Translations under genes and position numbers: made by a program | Source of the DNA: Amycolatopsis roodepoortensis | GTDB taxonomy: Bacteria > Actinomycetota > Actinomycetes > Mycobacteriales > Pseudonocardiaceae | Assembly: GCF_014873915.1 (NCBI RefSeq) | Contig: NZ_JADBEJ010000005.1 | Location: forward strand, 1,674,001-1,738,000 | Reading direction: 5' to 3' | Length of the DNA: 64,000 nucleotides | Notes under the pieces: generated by a model | The model's database searches: none | The model's input: the letters and a program-made list of their open reading frames with translations, nothing else | What the model was told of the DNA's origin: nothing | Part shown: piece after piece, positions 41,894 to 50,491 of the stretch | How the letters are laid out: the number at the start of each line of letters is the position of its first letter | Numbering within the stretch: position 1 is the stretch's first letter

Positions 41894-42226
41894 ACGCCAC
41901 TGAGTGCGGTGGGTGGTTCCACTGGCGAGTACGCCGCCTCTAGTCCAGCGACACTTTGGCGAACGCCTCGACAGGTTCGAGCCATCCCAGTGTCTACAGT
42001 GGCGTGTCATTGAGTTCGTGTGCAATGGCATCACGAGTGCACCACCCCAGTACCTGCCCCGGCGCCTGCCGTCGAGTTCGTCTGCGATGACATGAATACG
42101 GAAGCGGCTCCTAGAAGGACACTGGCGCCACAACCCCTTGGCGACCTCATCAGCGCGGATCGCAAAAACCGCCATACCCGTGGACAAAAGCAAAACCGAC
42201 GGACACACGCCGCCGAACCAAAGCAA
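41894..42226. other. 333-bp intergenic stretch
   Basis: No supported gene. A long minus-strand frame continues from the HNH gene but lies upstream of its promoter and has no family match. Two imperfect copies of a GAGTTCGTnTGCnATG motif occur near 42011 and 42073. Confidence 0.5.
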
Positions 42227-42511
42227 TCACCGCTCATCGAGCGCTTGCCGCCACGCCCGCTCGAACTCCGCACCGCTGATCCTGTCCGCCACGAACTCCG
42301 GCTGCGCGTTGATCTCGGCAAGGGGCGGGACGGGGACCTCACCCAAACCGGTGCCGCCCACCTCGTCCTTGTCGTCGGCCCAACCGACCCTGCCGTCCCG
42401 GAACCGCTCCACTTTCCGGCACTCGTAACCATCGGAGCCGATCTCGCTGAGGATCTCCACCGGCTCCTCGCCGAAGTCGTGCGACCACACGACCCGCAGG
42501 TACCACATCAT
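42227..42511 (-). CDS. DUF6881-like small protein
   Basis: A 94-residue protein with the conserved beta-rich core YLRVVWSHDFGEEPVEILSE and ECRKVERFRDGRVGWADD, as in DUF6881 proteins, which often occur beside toxin/immunity or mobile genes. Function is unknown. ATG 42511 or the adjacent ATG 42508 may start it. It is divergent from the desaturase gene. Confidence 0.65.
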   Translation of the reverse strand: MMWYLRVVWSHDFGEEPVEILSEIGSDGYECRKVERFRDGRVGWADDKDEVGGTGLGEVPVPPLAEINAQPEFVADRISGAEFERAWRQALDER

Positions 42512-42598
42512 CACGCACCCAGGGTAGGGCCAACCCCAGCACGAACCCACCGGCGCACCGCATTCACCCGGTCCCGCCGCGGAACCAGACTCACAAAG

Positions 42599-43630
42599 GT
42601 GACCGCAAACCTCCGCACAGGCAGCGATTTCGCCCGTCTGTCCCGCCGCGTCAGCGAAGCGGGCCTCCTCGACCGCCGTCCCGGCTACTACGTCTTCCGC
42701 ATCGGCCTGGTCGCCACCCTCTTCGTCTCCGGCTGGGTCGCCTTCTTCGCGATCGGGGATTCCTGGTGGCAGCTGGGGATCGCCGTCTTCCAGGCGGTGA
42801 TGTTCGGCCAGATCGCGTTGCTGTCGCACGATCTCGCGCACCGTCAGGTGTTCCGCACCCGCCGCCCGAGCGAGATCGCCGGGCGGATCGCGGGGAACCT
42901 CGGTGTCGGCATGAGTTACGGCTGGTGGATGGACAAGCACACCCGCCACCACGCCAACCCCAACCACGAGGACCTCGACCCCGACGTCGATCCGGACATC
43001 CTCGTATGGTCGAAGGACCAGGCGCGGGCCAGCAAGGGGCTCCCCCGGTTCATCGGCCGCTACCAGGCGTTCCTGTTCTTCCCGCTGCTCACCCTCGAAG
43101 GCCTGAACCTGCACTTCTCCGGGATCCGCGCGGTGGCGAAGCCGGGCCTCCGGCGGCGCGGGCTCGAAGCGGCGTTGCTGCTGGCGCATTTCGCGCTCTA
43201 CTTCAGCGCGTTGCTCGTGGTCCTCTCCCCCGGCAAAGCGCTCGTCTTCTTCATCGTCCACAAAGCACTGTGGGGTGTCTACATGGGATCGATCTTCGCA
43301 CCCAACCACAAGGGCATGCCGATCCTGTCGGGCGACACCGAACTCGACTTCCTCCGCAAGCAGGTGCTCACGTCACGCAACGTCCGCGGCGGACGGATCG
43401 TCGACGTCGCGCTCGGCGGGCTCAACTACCAGATCGAGCACCATCTGTTCCCGAGCATGCCGTCACCGCATCTGCGCCGCGCCCGGCCCATCGTCCAACG
43501 CTACTGCGACGAGATCGGCGTCCCGTACCACGAGACCGGGCTCATCGAGTCGTACTCGCTCGCGTTGCGCAGCCTGCACGACGCCGGCGAGCCGATCAGA
43601 GCCAATCGTCGGGACGCGGCCAGGGCATGA
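42599..43630 (+). CDS. Membrane fatty acid desaturase (DesA3-like)
   Basis: A 343-residue membrane-bound di-iron desaturase with the three histidine boxes: HDLAH, HTRHH and IEHHLFP (HxxHH). Hydrophobic helices lie at about 35-80 and 160-220. Acts on acyl-CoA or lipid acyl chains, using an oxidoreductase partner not encoded next to it. The GTG at 42599 is preferred; upstream in-frame sequence has no family resemblance. Its 3' end overlaps hsaB by 35 nt on the opposite strand. Confidence 0.85.
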   Translation: MTANLRTGSDFARLSRRVSEAGLLDRRPGYYVFRIGLVATLFVSGWVAFFAIGDSWWQLGIAVFQAVMFGQIALLSHDLAHRQVFRTRRPSEIAGRIAGNLGVGMSYGWWMDKHTRHHANPNHEDLDPDVDPDILVWSKDQARASKGLPRFIGRYQAFLFFPLLTLEGLNLHFSGIRAVAKPGLRRRGLEAALLLAHFALYFSALLVVLSPGKALVFFIVHKALWGVYMGSIFAPNHKGMPILSGDTELDFLRKQVLTSRNVRGGRIVDVALGGLNYQIEHHLFPSMPSPHLRRARPIVQRYCDEIGVPYHETGLIESYSLALRSLHDAGEPIRANRRDAARA

Positions 43631-44150
43631 GCGCGGTGAGCGCGTCCGTCACCGGCTCGGTCACCGTGTACCGCCCGCGATGGAACAGCAGCGGCCGATC
43701 GTCGGACGGTTCCCCGAGCGCGGTGACCCTGCCGACGACGACGTAATGGTCACCCGCCTCGTGCACGGCTTCGAGGGTACAGTCGATCCAGGTCAGAGCC
43801 CCGGTCAGCAAAGGGGATCCGGACGGGGCGGGGGTCCAGTCGACCGACGCGAACTTGTCCGCCCCCCGCGCGCCGAACACCGCGCTCACCTCTTGCTGAT
43901 TTTCGGCGAGCACGTTGACGGCGAACCGGCCGGACTCGGCGAGCACCGCCCAGGTCCGGGAAGTCTTGGCAGGGCAGAAGAGTACCAGCGGCGGATCCAG
44001 CGAAAGCGCCGCGAACGACTGGCACGCGAAGCCCACCGGTGCGTTGCCGTCGTGCCCGGTCACCACCGCGACGCCCGTGCAGAAATGCCCGAGCACCGTG
44101 CGGAACCGCGCCGGATCGATGTCCGCGCCGAGGTCCGTCACCGGGGTCAC
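43596..44150 (-). CDS. hsaB: Flavin reductase HsaB
   Basis: A 184-residue flavin reductase-domain protein that supplies reduced FMN to HsaA. Core segments FRTVLGHFCTGVAVVTG and PVGFACQSFAALSLDPPLVLFCPAKTSRTW match HsaB, with GDHYVVVGRV near the C-terminus. The GTG at 44150 overlaps the hsaC stop (GTGA); the longer frame to 44195 is not supported. Last gene of hsaADCB. Confidence 0.9.
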   Translation of the reverse strand: MTPVTDLGADIDPARFRTVLGHFCTGVAVVTGHDGNAPVGFACQSFAALSLDPPLVLFCPAKTSRTWAVLAESGRFAVNVLAENQQEVSAVFGARGADKFASVDWTPAPSGSPLLTGALTWIDCTLEAVHEAGDHYVVVGRVTALGEPSDDRPLLFHRGRYTVTEPVTDALTALMPWPRPDDWL

Positions 44151-45061
44151 GACTGCCCCGGCGGCCTGGCGCCGACTGAAAAGTCGTGTCCCCACAAGGA
44201 AACCGCCGTACTCTCTCGGGCGATCCAGCTCTCGTCGTCCACTTGACGCCCCTCGCAGCCGTATTCGACGTCGAAGCCACCGGGGGTCTTCATGTAGAAC
44301 GAGAGCATCAGATCGTTGACGTGCCGCCCGAGGGTCGCCGACATCGGCACCTTACGGCGGATGGCCCGATCGAGGCAGAGGCCGACGTCGTCGGTGTTCT
44401 CCACTTCGACCATGAGGTGCACGATGCCGCTGGGTGTCGGCATCGGGAGGAACGCGAGACTGTGGTGCCGCGGGTTGCAGCCGAAGAACCGCAGCCACGC
44501 CGGAGCGCCGTCGGCCGGCCTGCCGACCATCTGCGGCGGCAGTTTCATCGAGTCCCGCAGCCGGAACCCGAGGACGTCACGGTAGAACCGCAGGGAAGCG
44601 TCATCGTCGTGAGTGGACAGGACGACGTGCCCGAGTCCTTGCTCGCCGGTCACGAACTTGTGCCCGTACGGGCTCACCACGCGCCGGTGCTGCAACGCGA
44701 CGCCGTGGAACACTTCCAGCGTGTTGCCCGAAGGGTCCTCGAAGGACACCAGACCGTCGACCCGGCGGTCGGCCAGCTGATCCGGGGTTCCTTCCTTGTA
44801 CGGCACCGAGTGCGCGTCGAGCGAAGCCCGGATCTCATCGAGTTCGCCGGCGTTGGCGACCTCCCAGCCCGCCACGGCGAGCCGGTCGTGTTCGCCGGGG
44901 AAGATCACGAGCCGCGCCGGGAAATCGTCCATGCGCAGGTAGAGCGCTTCCGGATTCGTGCCGGAACCCTCGACCATGCCGAGGACCTTCAGCCCGTATT
45001 CGCGCCACGCGGCCATGTCGGTGGCTTCGATACGGAGGTAGGCGAGCGATCGGATACCCAT
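44147..45061 (-). CDS. hsaC: Extradiol dioxygenase HsaC
   Basis: A 304-residue type I extradiol dioxygenase that cleaves the catechol ring of DHSA between carbons 4 and 5, yielding DSHA. The iron ligands fall at H145, H215 and E266, the same numbers as in M. tuberculosis HsaC. The two-domain vicinal oxygen chelate layout is intact. Start overlaps the hsaD stop by one base (TGATG). Confidence 0.93.
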   Translation of the reverse strand: MGIRSLAYLRIEATDMAAWREYGLKVLGMVEGSGTNPEALYLRMDDFPARLVIFPGEHDRLAVAGWEVANAGELDEIRASLDAHSVPYKEGTPDQLADRRVDGLVSFEDPSGNTLEVFHGVALQHRRVVSPYGHKFVTGEQGLGHVVLSTHDDDASLRFYRDVLGFRLRDSMKLPPQMVGRPADGAPAWLRFFGCNPRHHSLAFLPMPTPSGIVHLMVEVENTDDVGLCLDRAIRRKVPMSATLGRHVNDLMLSFYMKTPGGFDVEYGCEGRQVDDESWIARESTAVSLWGHDFSVGARPPGQS

Positions 45062-45909
45062 CAGGAGGCTCCCAGGAAGTCGAGTGCCAGCCGGTTGAAT
45101 TCGTCGAACTTCTCCAGCTGCGCCCAGTGCCCGCAGCCACCGAACACGTGCAGCTGGGCACGCGGGATCGTCTTGAGCGCGAGCAGCGCGCCGTCGAGCG
45201 GATTGACGCGGTCTTCCCGGCCCCAGATCAGGAGCACGCGCTGCCGCAGGCGATGCGCCTCACGCCACAGCATGCCCTCTTCGTAGGTGTCGGGCTGGGC
45301 GAACGACTTGCCCATCGCCTTCATCGCGGCCAGCGACTCCGGCGCGCTCGCGGCGGCGAACCGCTCGTCGATCAGTTCGTCGGTGATCAGCGACTGGTCG
45401 TGCACCATGATCCGCAGGAAGGCTTCGAGCTTTTCGCGACTCGGCCCCGGCGGGGCACTGAACCGGCCCAGGTTCTTGATTCCTTCGGTGGGGTCGGGCG
45501 CGAACAGGTTGACGCTCAGCCCACCCGACCCCATCAGGACAAGGCGTCCGGCGCGTTTCGGGTGGTTGAGCGCGAGCCGTACGGAAGCCCCGCCGCCGAG
45601 CGAGTTGCCGACGAAATGCGCCCGCTCGATACCGAGTTCGTCCATGAGCCCGACCACGGCGTCCGCGCTGTGGCGGAAGTATTGGGGATGCTCGGTCGGC
45701 TTGTCCGACCGGCCGAACCCGGGCTGATCGATCGCCAGCGTCCGGTAATTCTTGCCGAACACCGGCAGGTTGCGGCCGAAGTTGCTCCACGCCGACGCGC
45801 CGGGCCCGCCGCCGTGCAACAGGATCACCGTCTCGGAATGTTCCGCGCCCGCCTCGTGGTAATGCAGCTTGAGTCCATCTCGGACAGTGACGTGCTTGCC
45901 TTCGGTCAT
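45061..45909 (-). CDS. hsaD: C-C hydrolase HsaD
   Basis: A 282-residue meta-cleavage product hydrolase that splits DSHA to HHD and DOHNAA (HIP). The catalytic triad reads S103 (VGNSLGGG), D233 (WGREDRVNP) and H261 (GCGHWAQ). The N-terminal LLHGGGPGASAWSNF forms the oxyanion region. It is coupled by one-base overlaps to hsaA before and hsaC after. Confidence 0.93.
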   Translation of the reverse strand: MTEGKHVTVRDGLKLHYHEAGAEHSETVILLHGGGPGASAWSNFGRNLPVFGKNYRTLAIDQPGFGRSDKPTEHPQYFRHSADAVVGLMDELGIERAHFVGNSLGGGASVRLALNHPKRAGRLVLMGSGGLSVNLFAPDPTEGIKNLGRFSAPPGPSREKLEAFLRIMVHDQSLITDELIDERFAAASAPESLAAMKAMGKSFAQPDTYEEGMLWREAHRLRQRVLLIWGREDRVNPLDGALLALKTIPRAQLHVFGGCGHWAQLEKFDEFNRLALDFLGAS

Positions 45910-47084
45910 CAGACCATCGCATTCTCGACGGGCAGCCCGAAGGCGCCGGTTCCGAACATGACGTAGGCGCGCTCCGCGTCGTTCGCCGCGTGCACCCGGC
46001 CGGCGTGGGCGTCGCGCCAGAACCGCTGGATCGGGGTTCCGGCCTGCAAGGCGCGGCCGCCGGAGTTCTCGAAGAGCCTGTCGATCGCGAAGATCGCGCG
46101 CTCGGTGCCGCGGACCTGATCACGCCGGACCCGCAGGCGGGTGGAGAACGGCAGCTTCTCCCCCTTGCACGCCAGCTGGTACAGCTCGTCGATGTTGTGC
46201 GTCAGCTGGAGCCAGGCCGCGTCGATCTCGCTCGCCGCCTCGGCGATCCGCACCTTGGCGAACGGGTCCTCTTTGGACTGTTCGCCCGCGTACGCCGCGC
46301 GGACCCGCTTGCCCTGGTACTCGACGTGCGCGTCGTAGGCGCCTTGCGCCATCCCGATGATCGGTGCGGTGATCGTGCTCGGATGCACCGAGCCGTACGG
46401 CAGCTTGTACAGCGGCCCGGGATTGATCTCCTGCCCCGGCGTCTTGCACTTCGACGTCGCGATGAAGCTGAGCGCGCGGTGCTTCGGCACGAAGACGTCG
46501 TTCACGATGATGTCGTTGGATCCGGTGCCGCGCAGGCCCACGGTGTCCCAGACGTCTTCGATCGTGTAGTCGGCGATCGGCACCAGGTACGTGCAGAAGT
46601 CGACGGGTTTCCCGTCCTTGAACACCGGCCCGCCCAGCAGCACCCAGGTCGCGTGGTCGCAGCCGGAGGAGAAGCTCCAGCGCCCGCTGAGCCGGTAGCC
46701 GCCGTCGACGACGTCCGCCTTGCCCATCGGCGCGTACGACGAGGAGATCCGGACGTCGGCGTCGTCACCCCAGACGTCCTGCTGAGCCTGCGCTTCGAAC
46801 AGGCCGAGGTGCCACGGGTGGACGCCGAGGATGGAGGCGACCCAGCCGGTGGACCCGCACGCGCTCGCGACGAGTTTGACGGCGGTGTAGAAGCTCACCG
46901 GGTCGGCTTCGAGGCCACCGAACGTCTTCGGCTGCAGCAGTTTGAAGAACCCGGTCTCCTGCAGGGATTTGACGGACTCTTCGGGAACGCGCCTGGCGTC
47001 CTCCGCCTCCTGCGCCCGCTCCCGCAGGACCGGCAGCAGCTCCCGGATCCCCGCGATCACGTCCTGCGCGGCGTGCTCGCTCAT
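45909..47084 (-). CDS. hsaA: Flavin-dependent monooxygenase HsaA
   Basis: A 391-residue acyl-CoA dehydrogenase-fold hydroxylase that uses FMNH2 from HsaB to hydroxylate 3-HSA to the catechol DHSA. Typical segments are FFKLLQPKTFGGLEADPVSFY, GRWSFSSGCDHATWVLLGG and a C-terminal FENSGGRALQAGTPIQRFWRDAHAGR. ATG 47084 is preceded by GAGAGGGA with good spacing, so the longer start at 47120 is rejected. It heads hsaADCB; its KstR site sits 39 bp upstream within the 3' end of the next gene. Confidence 0.93.
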   Translation of the reverse strand: MSEHAAQDVIAGIRELLPVLRERAQEAEDARRVPEESVKSLQETGFFKLLQPKTFGGLEADPVSFYTAVKLVASACGSTGWVASILGVHPWHLGLFEAQAQQDVWGDDADVRISSSYAPMGKADVVDGGYRLSGRWSFSSGCDHATWVLLGGPVFKDGKPVDFCTYLVPIADYTIEDVWDTVGLRGTGSNDIIVNDVFVPKHRALSFIATSKCKTPGQEINPGPLYKLPYGSVHPSTITAPIIGMAQGAYDAHVEYQGKRVRAAYAGEQSKEDPFAKVRIAEAASEIDAAWLQLTHNIDELYQLACKGEKLPFSTRLRVRRDQVRGTERAIFAIDRLFENSGGRALQAGTPIQRFWRDAHAGRVHAANDAERAYVMFGTGAFGLPVENAMV

Positions 47085-47122
47085 ATGCGTCCCTCTCTCG
47101 TGCTCGGTGAACCGATCCAAGA

Positions 47123-48721
47123 CTAGAACACGTTCTCGTTTTTGTCGACCGATCCCCGGTCGAGGGCACTGTGCAGTCCGGCACGCCGACCGGAAAACAC
47201 GCAGTCGGCCAGCGACAGACCGCTCACGTAGGACCTAGAACAGATTCCCACCGCGGTCCGGCCGGCCGCGTACAGCCCGCGGATCGGGGCGCCGGCAGCG
47301 GACCGCACCGCGCCGGTGTCCTCGTCCACGACCAGGCCGCCCAGCGTCAGCATCGGGCACGGATAGCCGAGGTTCGGCTTGATCGAGACGTCGATCAGCG
47401 AGTACGGCGCCCGGTCCAGCGGCCGCGCGAACTCCGCGGGCTTTCCCGTCGGATCCGCGCCGGACCTCGCCGCCTCGACACTGGCGGCCAGCCCGCCGGG
47501 ATCGACGCCCGCCTTGCGCGCGACCTCGTCCAGCGACCCGGCGACGACGCGCTGCCGCAGCAGGTACCGCACCTGAAGTCCTTGGAACCATTGACTTTGC
47601 CCGCGCGCGTCCCGCCGGACCTCCTGGACGATGGCGTCGTCGACCAGCAGCCAGCCACGCCCTTCATGGCCGGTGATCATGCGTTCGCCGACGGCCGCCC
47701 CGTACCGGGACTCGTCGATGATGCGGCCACCGGTCTTGTCCACGAGCAGGCCGCCGAGGAACGCCGACGGCGGGGTGATGAACCGCCAGGCGGAGATCCG
47801 CCCGAGTTCCGCGGTGGCCCCGCCCGCCTCGACCCCCATGCGGATGCCGGAGCCGTCGTCGGCCGACGTCCCGAGCGCCAGCCCGCCGCGATACGCGGGC
47901 GCGTGCTCGCGCACCATCTCGCGGTTCGCGATGAACCCGCCCGCCGCGAGCACGACCCCGCGTGAGGCGGAAACCCGCAGTTCACGGCCGTAGCGACGCT
48001 CGATGCGTTCCACCCGCCGGTGCAGTGACTTCCGCAGCGAGGGCACGTAGATCCCCGGTTTGGCGGCATACGCCGACAGCCTCTGGTGCGCGGCTCGCAC
48101 ACGAGCGGGAGCGTCCCGCAGGGTGGACACGACGACGCCGGTCACGGCCCCGTCGGCGTCCACGATCAGGTTTCGCGCCGCCGTCTGCGGCAAGACCTGG
48201 ATCCCGCGGCTCCGGACCGCGTCGGCCAGGCGTTTCATCAGCAGTTTTCCCGAGGTGCCGGGCCCTTTGACGCGATGCCCGCGCGGCGCAGGCTTGGCGG
48301 CGTCGCGGAACCCGCCGGCCGCCTCGCTGCCCGAGTAGTACAGATAGTGCTTGTCGCTCGGATAAGACGTCTTGTACGGGCACAGACTGCCCTCGAACGG
48401 GACGCCGTTGCCTTCCAGCCACGAGATCATCTCCGTACTACCCGCGCAGAACCGCCGCAGGGTCTCCTCGGAGACGACGTCGCCGACCTCCAGGCGCAGG
48501 TAGTCGTACATCGCGTCGACACTGTCGTCGACGCCCGCGTCCCGCTGCTGCGCCGTCCCGCCCCCGGCGTAGACGACACCACCACTGACCGCGCTAGCGC
48601 CACCGCCGGAGAAGCGGTCCAGCACCAGTACCCGGGCACCGGCGTCGGCGGCCTCGATCGCCGCACAGGCGCCGGCCGCACCGAAACCCACGATCACCAC
48701 ATCCGCGACGAGGGAGTCCAT
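47123..48721 (-). CDS. KstD-family flavoprotein, candidate 3-ketosteroid delta4-(5alpha)-dehydrogenase
   Basis: A 532-residue FAD-dependent dehydrogenase of the succinate dehydrogenase/KstD family. The FAD motif VGFGAAGACAA is near residue 12 and RGLYAAGRTAVGICSRSYVSG near the C-terminus. Y340, Y498 and S500 (SYVSG) correspond by spacing to Tyr319, Tyr466 and Ser468 of the Rhodococcus jostii delta4-(5alpha) enzyme, which favours that activity; it lacks the KstD Tyr in the Y-x-G-P-G motif. The last residues NENVF are encoded by the KstR operator of hsaA. It has its own KstR site and is divergent from kstD. Confidence 0.78.
   Translation of the reverse strand: MDSLVADVVIVGFGAAGACAAIEAADAGARVLVLDRFSGGGASAVSGGVVYAGGGTAQQRDAGVDDSVDAMYDYLRLEVGDVVSEETLRRFCAGSTEMISWLEGNGVPFEGSLCPYKTSYPSDKHYLYYSGSEAAGGFRDAAKPAPRGHRVKGPGTSGKLLMKRLADAVRSRGIQVLPQTAARNLIVDADGAVTGVVVSTLRDAPARVRAAHQRLSAYAAKPGIYVPSLRKSLHRRVERIERRYGRELRVSASRGVVLAAGGFIANREMVREHAPAYRGGLALGTSADDGSGIRMGVEAGGATAELGRISAWRFITPPSAFLGGLLVDKTGGRIIDESRYGAAVGERMITGHEGRGWLLVDDAIVQEVRRDARGQSQWFQGLQVRYLLRQRVVAGSLDEVARKAGVDPGGLAASVEAARSGADPTGKPAEFARPLDRAPYSLIDVSIKPNLGYPCPMLTLGGLVVDEDTGAVRSAAGAPIRGLYAAGRTAVGICSRSYVSGLSLADCVFSGRRAGLHSALDRGSVDKNENVF
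47124..47137. promoter_or_regulatory. KstR operator, hsaADCB
   Basis: TAGAACACGTTCTC matches the KstR palindrome with one mismatch. It overlaps the last codons and stop of the upstream KstD-like gene. The 18 bp ACTAGAACACGTTCTCGT are identical to those at 48736. Confidence 0.8.
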
Positions 48722-48737
48722 GCCCCCACCCTAGAAC

Positions 48738-48751
48738 TAGAACACGTTCTC
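48738..48751. promoter_or_regulatory. KstR operator, delta4-dehydrogenase-like gene
   Basis: TAGAACACGTTCTC (one mismatch to the palindrome) lies 16 bp upstream of the minus-strand start and is identical over 18 bp to the hsaA site. Confidence 0.8.
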
Positions 48752-48794
48752 GTCTATGGTGACTGGAGCAGCGCGGATGCTGCTACATGCTTCC

Positions 48795-48808
48795 TACAAC
48801 GTGTTTCA
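48795..48808. promoter_or_regulatory. KstR operator, kstD-kshA-kshB operon
   Basis: TACAACGTGTTTCA is a perfect match to TnnAACnnGTTnnA, 12 bp upstream of the kstD ATG. Confidence 0.82.
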
Positions 48809-48820
48809 GGTGAGGGGCGT

Positions 48821-50491
48821 ATGGAGTACGACGTGATCGTGGTCGGCAGTGGTGCCGCCGGGATGACCGCCGCACTGTCCGCAGCCCACCGGGGACTCGA
48901 GGTCCTGGTCGTGGAGAAGGCCGCCCACTTCGGCGGTTCGACGGCGCGCTCCGGCGGCGGCGTCTGGATCCCCGGTAACCACGCGCTGCGGGCGGCCGGG
49001 ATCGAGGAGTCCCCGGAACGGGCACGCGAGTACCTCGAAGCGATCGTCGGTGACGTCGTCCCCGCCGAACTCCGGTCGGCCTTCCTCGACCGCGGCCCCG
49101 AGGTGCTGTCCTTCGTCTGCGACAAGACGCCGTTGCGCTTCCGCTGGGTCCGCGGCTACTCGGACTACCACCCGGAAGCCCCCGGCGGGCGCGCGGGCGG
49201 ACGGTCGGTGGAGCCGGCCGCGCTCGACGGCAACCTGCTCGGCCCGGAGCTGGCGAATCTGGAGCCGCCGTACAGCGCTCCCCCGCTCGGCGCCCCGATC
49301 ACCCAGGCGGACTACCGGTGGCTGAGCCTGCTCGCCCGGCATCCGCGCGGCGTCCTCCGCGTGCTGAGTCTCGGCGGGCGCTGGCTGGCCGGCCGGGTCC
49401 GCCGTCAGCGGCTGCTTTCCATGGGGCAAGCGCTTGCGGCCGGTCTGCGTGAAGGTCTTCGCCGGGCGGATGTCCCCGTCTGGCTGAACACACCCCTGGT
49501 GGACCTCAAGAGCGAAGGCGACCGGGTGACCGGCGTCGTGGTCCGCCATGAGGGTGAGGAAAAGACGATCCGCGCGCGGCTCGGCGTCGTCCTCGGCGCG
49601 GGCGGGTTCGAGCGCAACGAAGAGATGCGGGTCAAGTACCAGCGCGCGCCCATCGGTACGGAGTGGACCGTAGGCGCCGAGGCCAACACCGGCGACGCGA
49701 TCGACGCCGGGCTCAAACTCGGCGCGGCCGTCGACCTGATGGACGACGCCTGGTGGGGCCCGTCCATCCCGCTCACCGGCGGCCCGTGGTTCGCGCTCGC
49801 CGAACGGTCGCGGCCGGGCTGCCTCATGGTCAACGCACGGGGCGAACGCTTCGTGAACGAATCTGCGCCGTACGTCGAAGCCGTGCACGCGATGTACGGC
49901 GACGGTGACGGCCCCGGCGCGAACATTCCGACCTGGCTGGTGTTCGACCAGCGCAACCGCAACCGGTACATGTTCACCGGCCTCGGCCCGCGGCAGCCGC
50001 TGCCCGGCCGCTGGTTCAAAGCGGGCATCGCGGTCAAAGCGAGCACCGTCGCGAAACTCGCCGAACGGATCGAGGTGCCGGCCGACGCGCTGGAAGCCAC
50101 CGTGCGCCGGTTCAACGGCTTCGCGAAGAGCGGCGTGGACGAAGACTTCCACCGCGGGCGCAGCGCGTACGACCACTACTACGGCGACCCGCGGAACAAG
50201 CCCAACCCGAGCCTGGGCCCGCTGGACGTCGCGCCGTACTACGCGGTGAAGATCGTGCCCGGCGACCTGGGCACCAAGGGCGGATTGAGGATCGACCCGC
50301 ACGCGCGCGTCCTGCGCGAGGACGGGTCGGTGATCGAAGGGCTTTACGCGGCGGGCAACACGAGCGCGGCGGTGATGGGCCGCACCTACGCGGGCCCCGG
50401 CGCGACGATCGGCCCGGCGATGGTGTTCGGCTACCTTGCGGCCGAGCACCTCGCGCAGCAAGATCACACCAAAGCGGGAGGCAGCCGATGA
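48821..50491 (+). CDS. kstD: 3-Ketosteroid delta1-dehydrogenase KstD
   Basis: A 556-residue FAD enzyme that introduces the 1,2 double bond in ring A of AD-type 3-ketosteroids. FAD motif VGSGAAGMTAA is at residues 8-18. The active-site residues are all present: Y116 (SDYHPEAPGG), Y351 (NESAPYVEA), Y523 and G527 (TYAGPG), equivalent to Tyr119, Tyr318, Tyr487 and Gly491 of the Rhodococcus erythropolis enzyme. ATG 48821 follows GAGGGG. The stop overlaps kshA by 4 nt. With KshAB it breaks ring B. Confidence 0.93.
   Translation: MEYDVIVVGSGAAGMTAALSAAHRGLEVLVVEKAAHFGGSTARSGGGVWIPGNHALRAAGIEESPERAREYLEAIVGDVVPAELRSAFLDRGPEVLSFVCDKTPLRFRWVRGYSDYHPEAPGGRAGGRSVEPAALDGNLLGPELANLEPPYSAPPLGAPITQADYRWLSLLARHPRGVLRVLSLGGRWLAGRVRRQRLLSMGQALAAGLREGLRRADVPVWLNTPLVDLKSEGDRVTGVVVRHEGEEKTIRARLGVVLGAGGFERNEEMRVKYQRAPIGTEWTVGAEANTGDAIDAGLKLGAAVDLMDDAWWGPSIPLTGGPWFALAERSRPGCLMVNARGERFVNESAPYVEAVHAMYGDGDGPGANIPTWLVFDQRNRNRYMFTGLGPRQPLPGRWFKAGIAVKASTVAKLAERIEVPADALEATVRRFNGFAKSGVDEDFHRGRSAYDHYYGDPRNKPNPSLGPLDVAPYYAVKIVPGDLGTKGGLRIDPHARVLREDGSVIEGLYAAGNTSAAVMGRTYAGPGATIGPAMVFGYLAAEHLAQQDHTKAGGSR

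Noticed and set aside
41864..42226. N-terminal extension of the HNH gene to 42226
   Set aside because: It would cross the SOS box and -10 element, and the added residues match no family.
49405..50467. Minus-strand genes over kstD
   Set aside because: The plus strand encodes KstD with all catalytic residues; the reverse frames are shadows.
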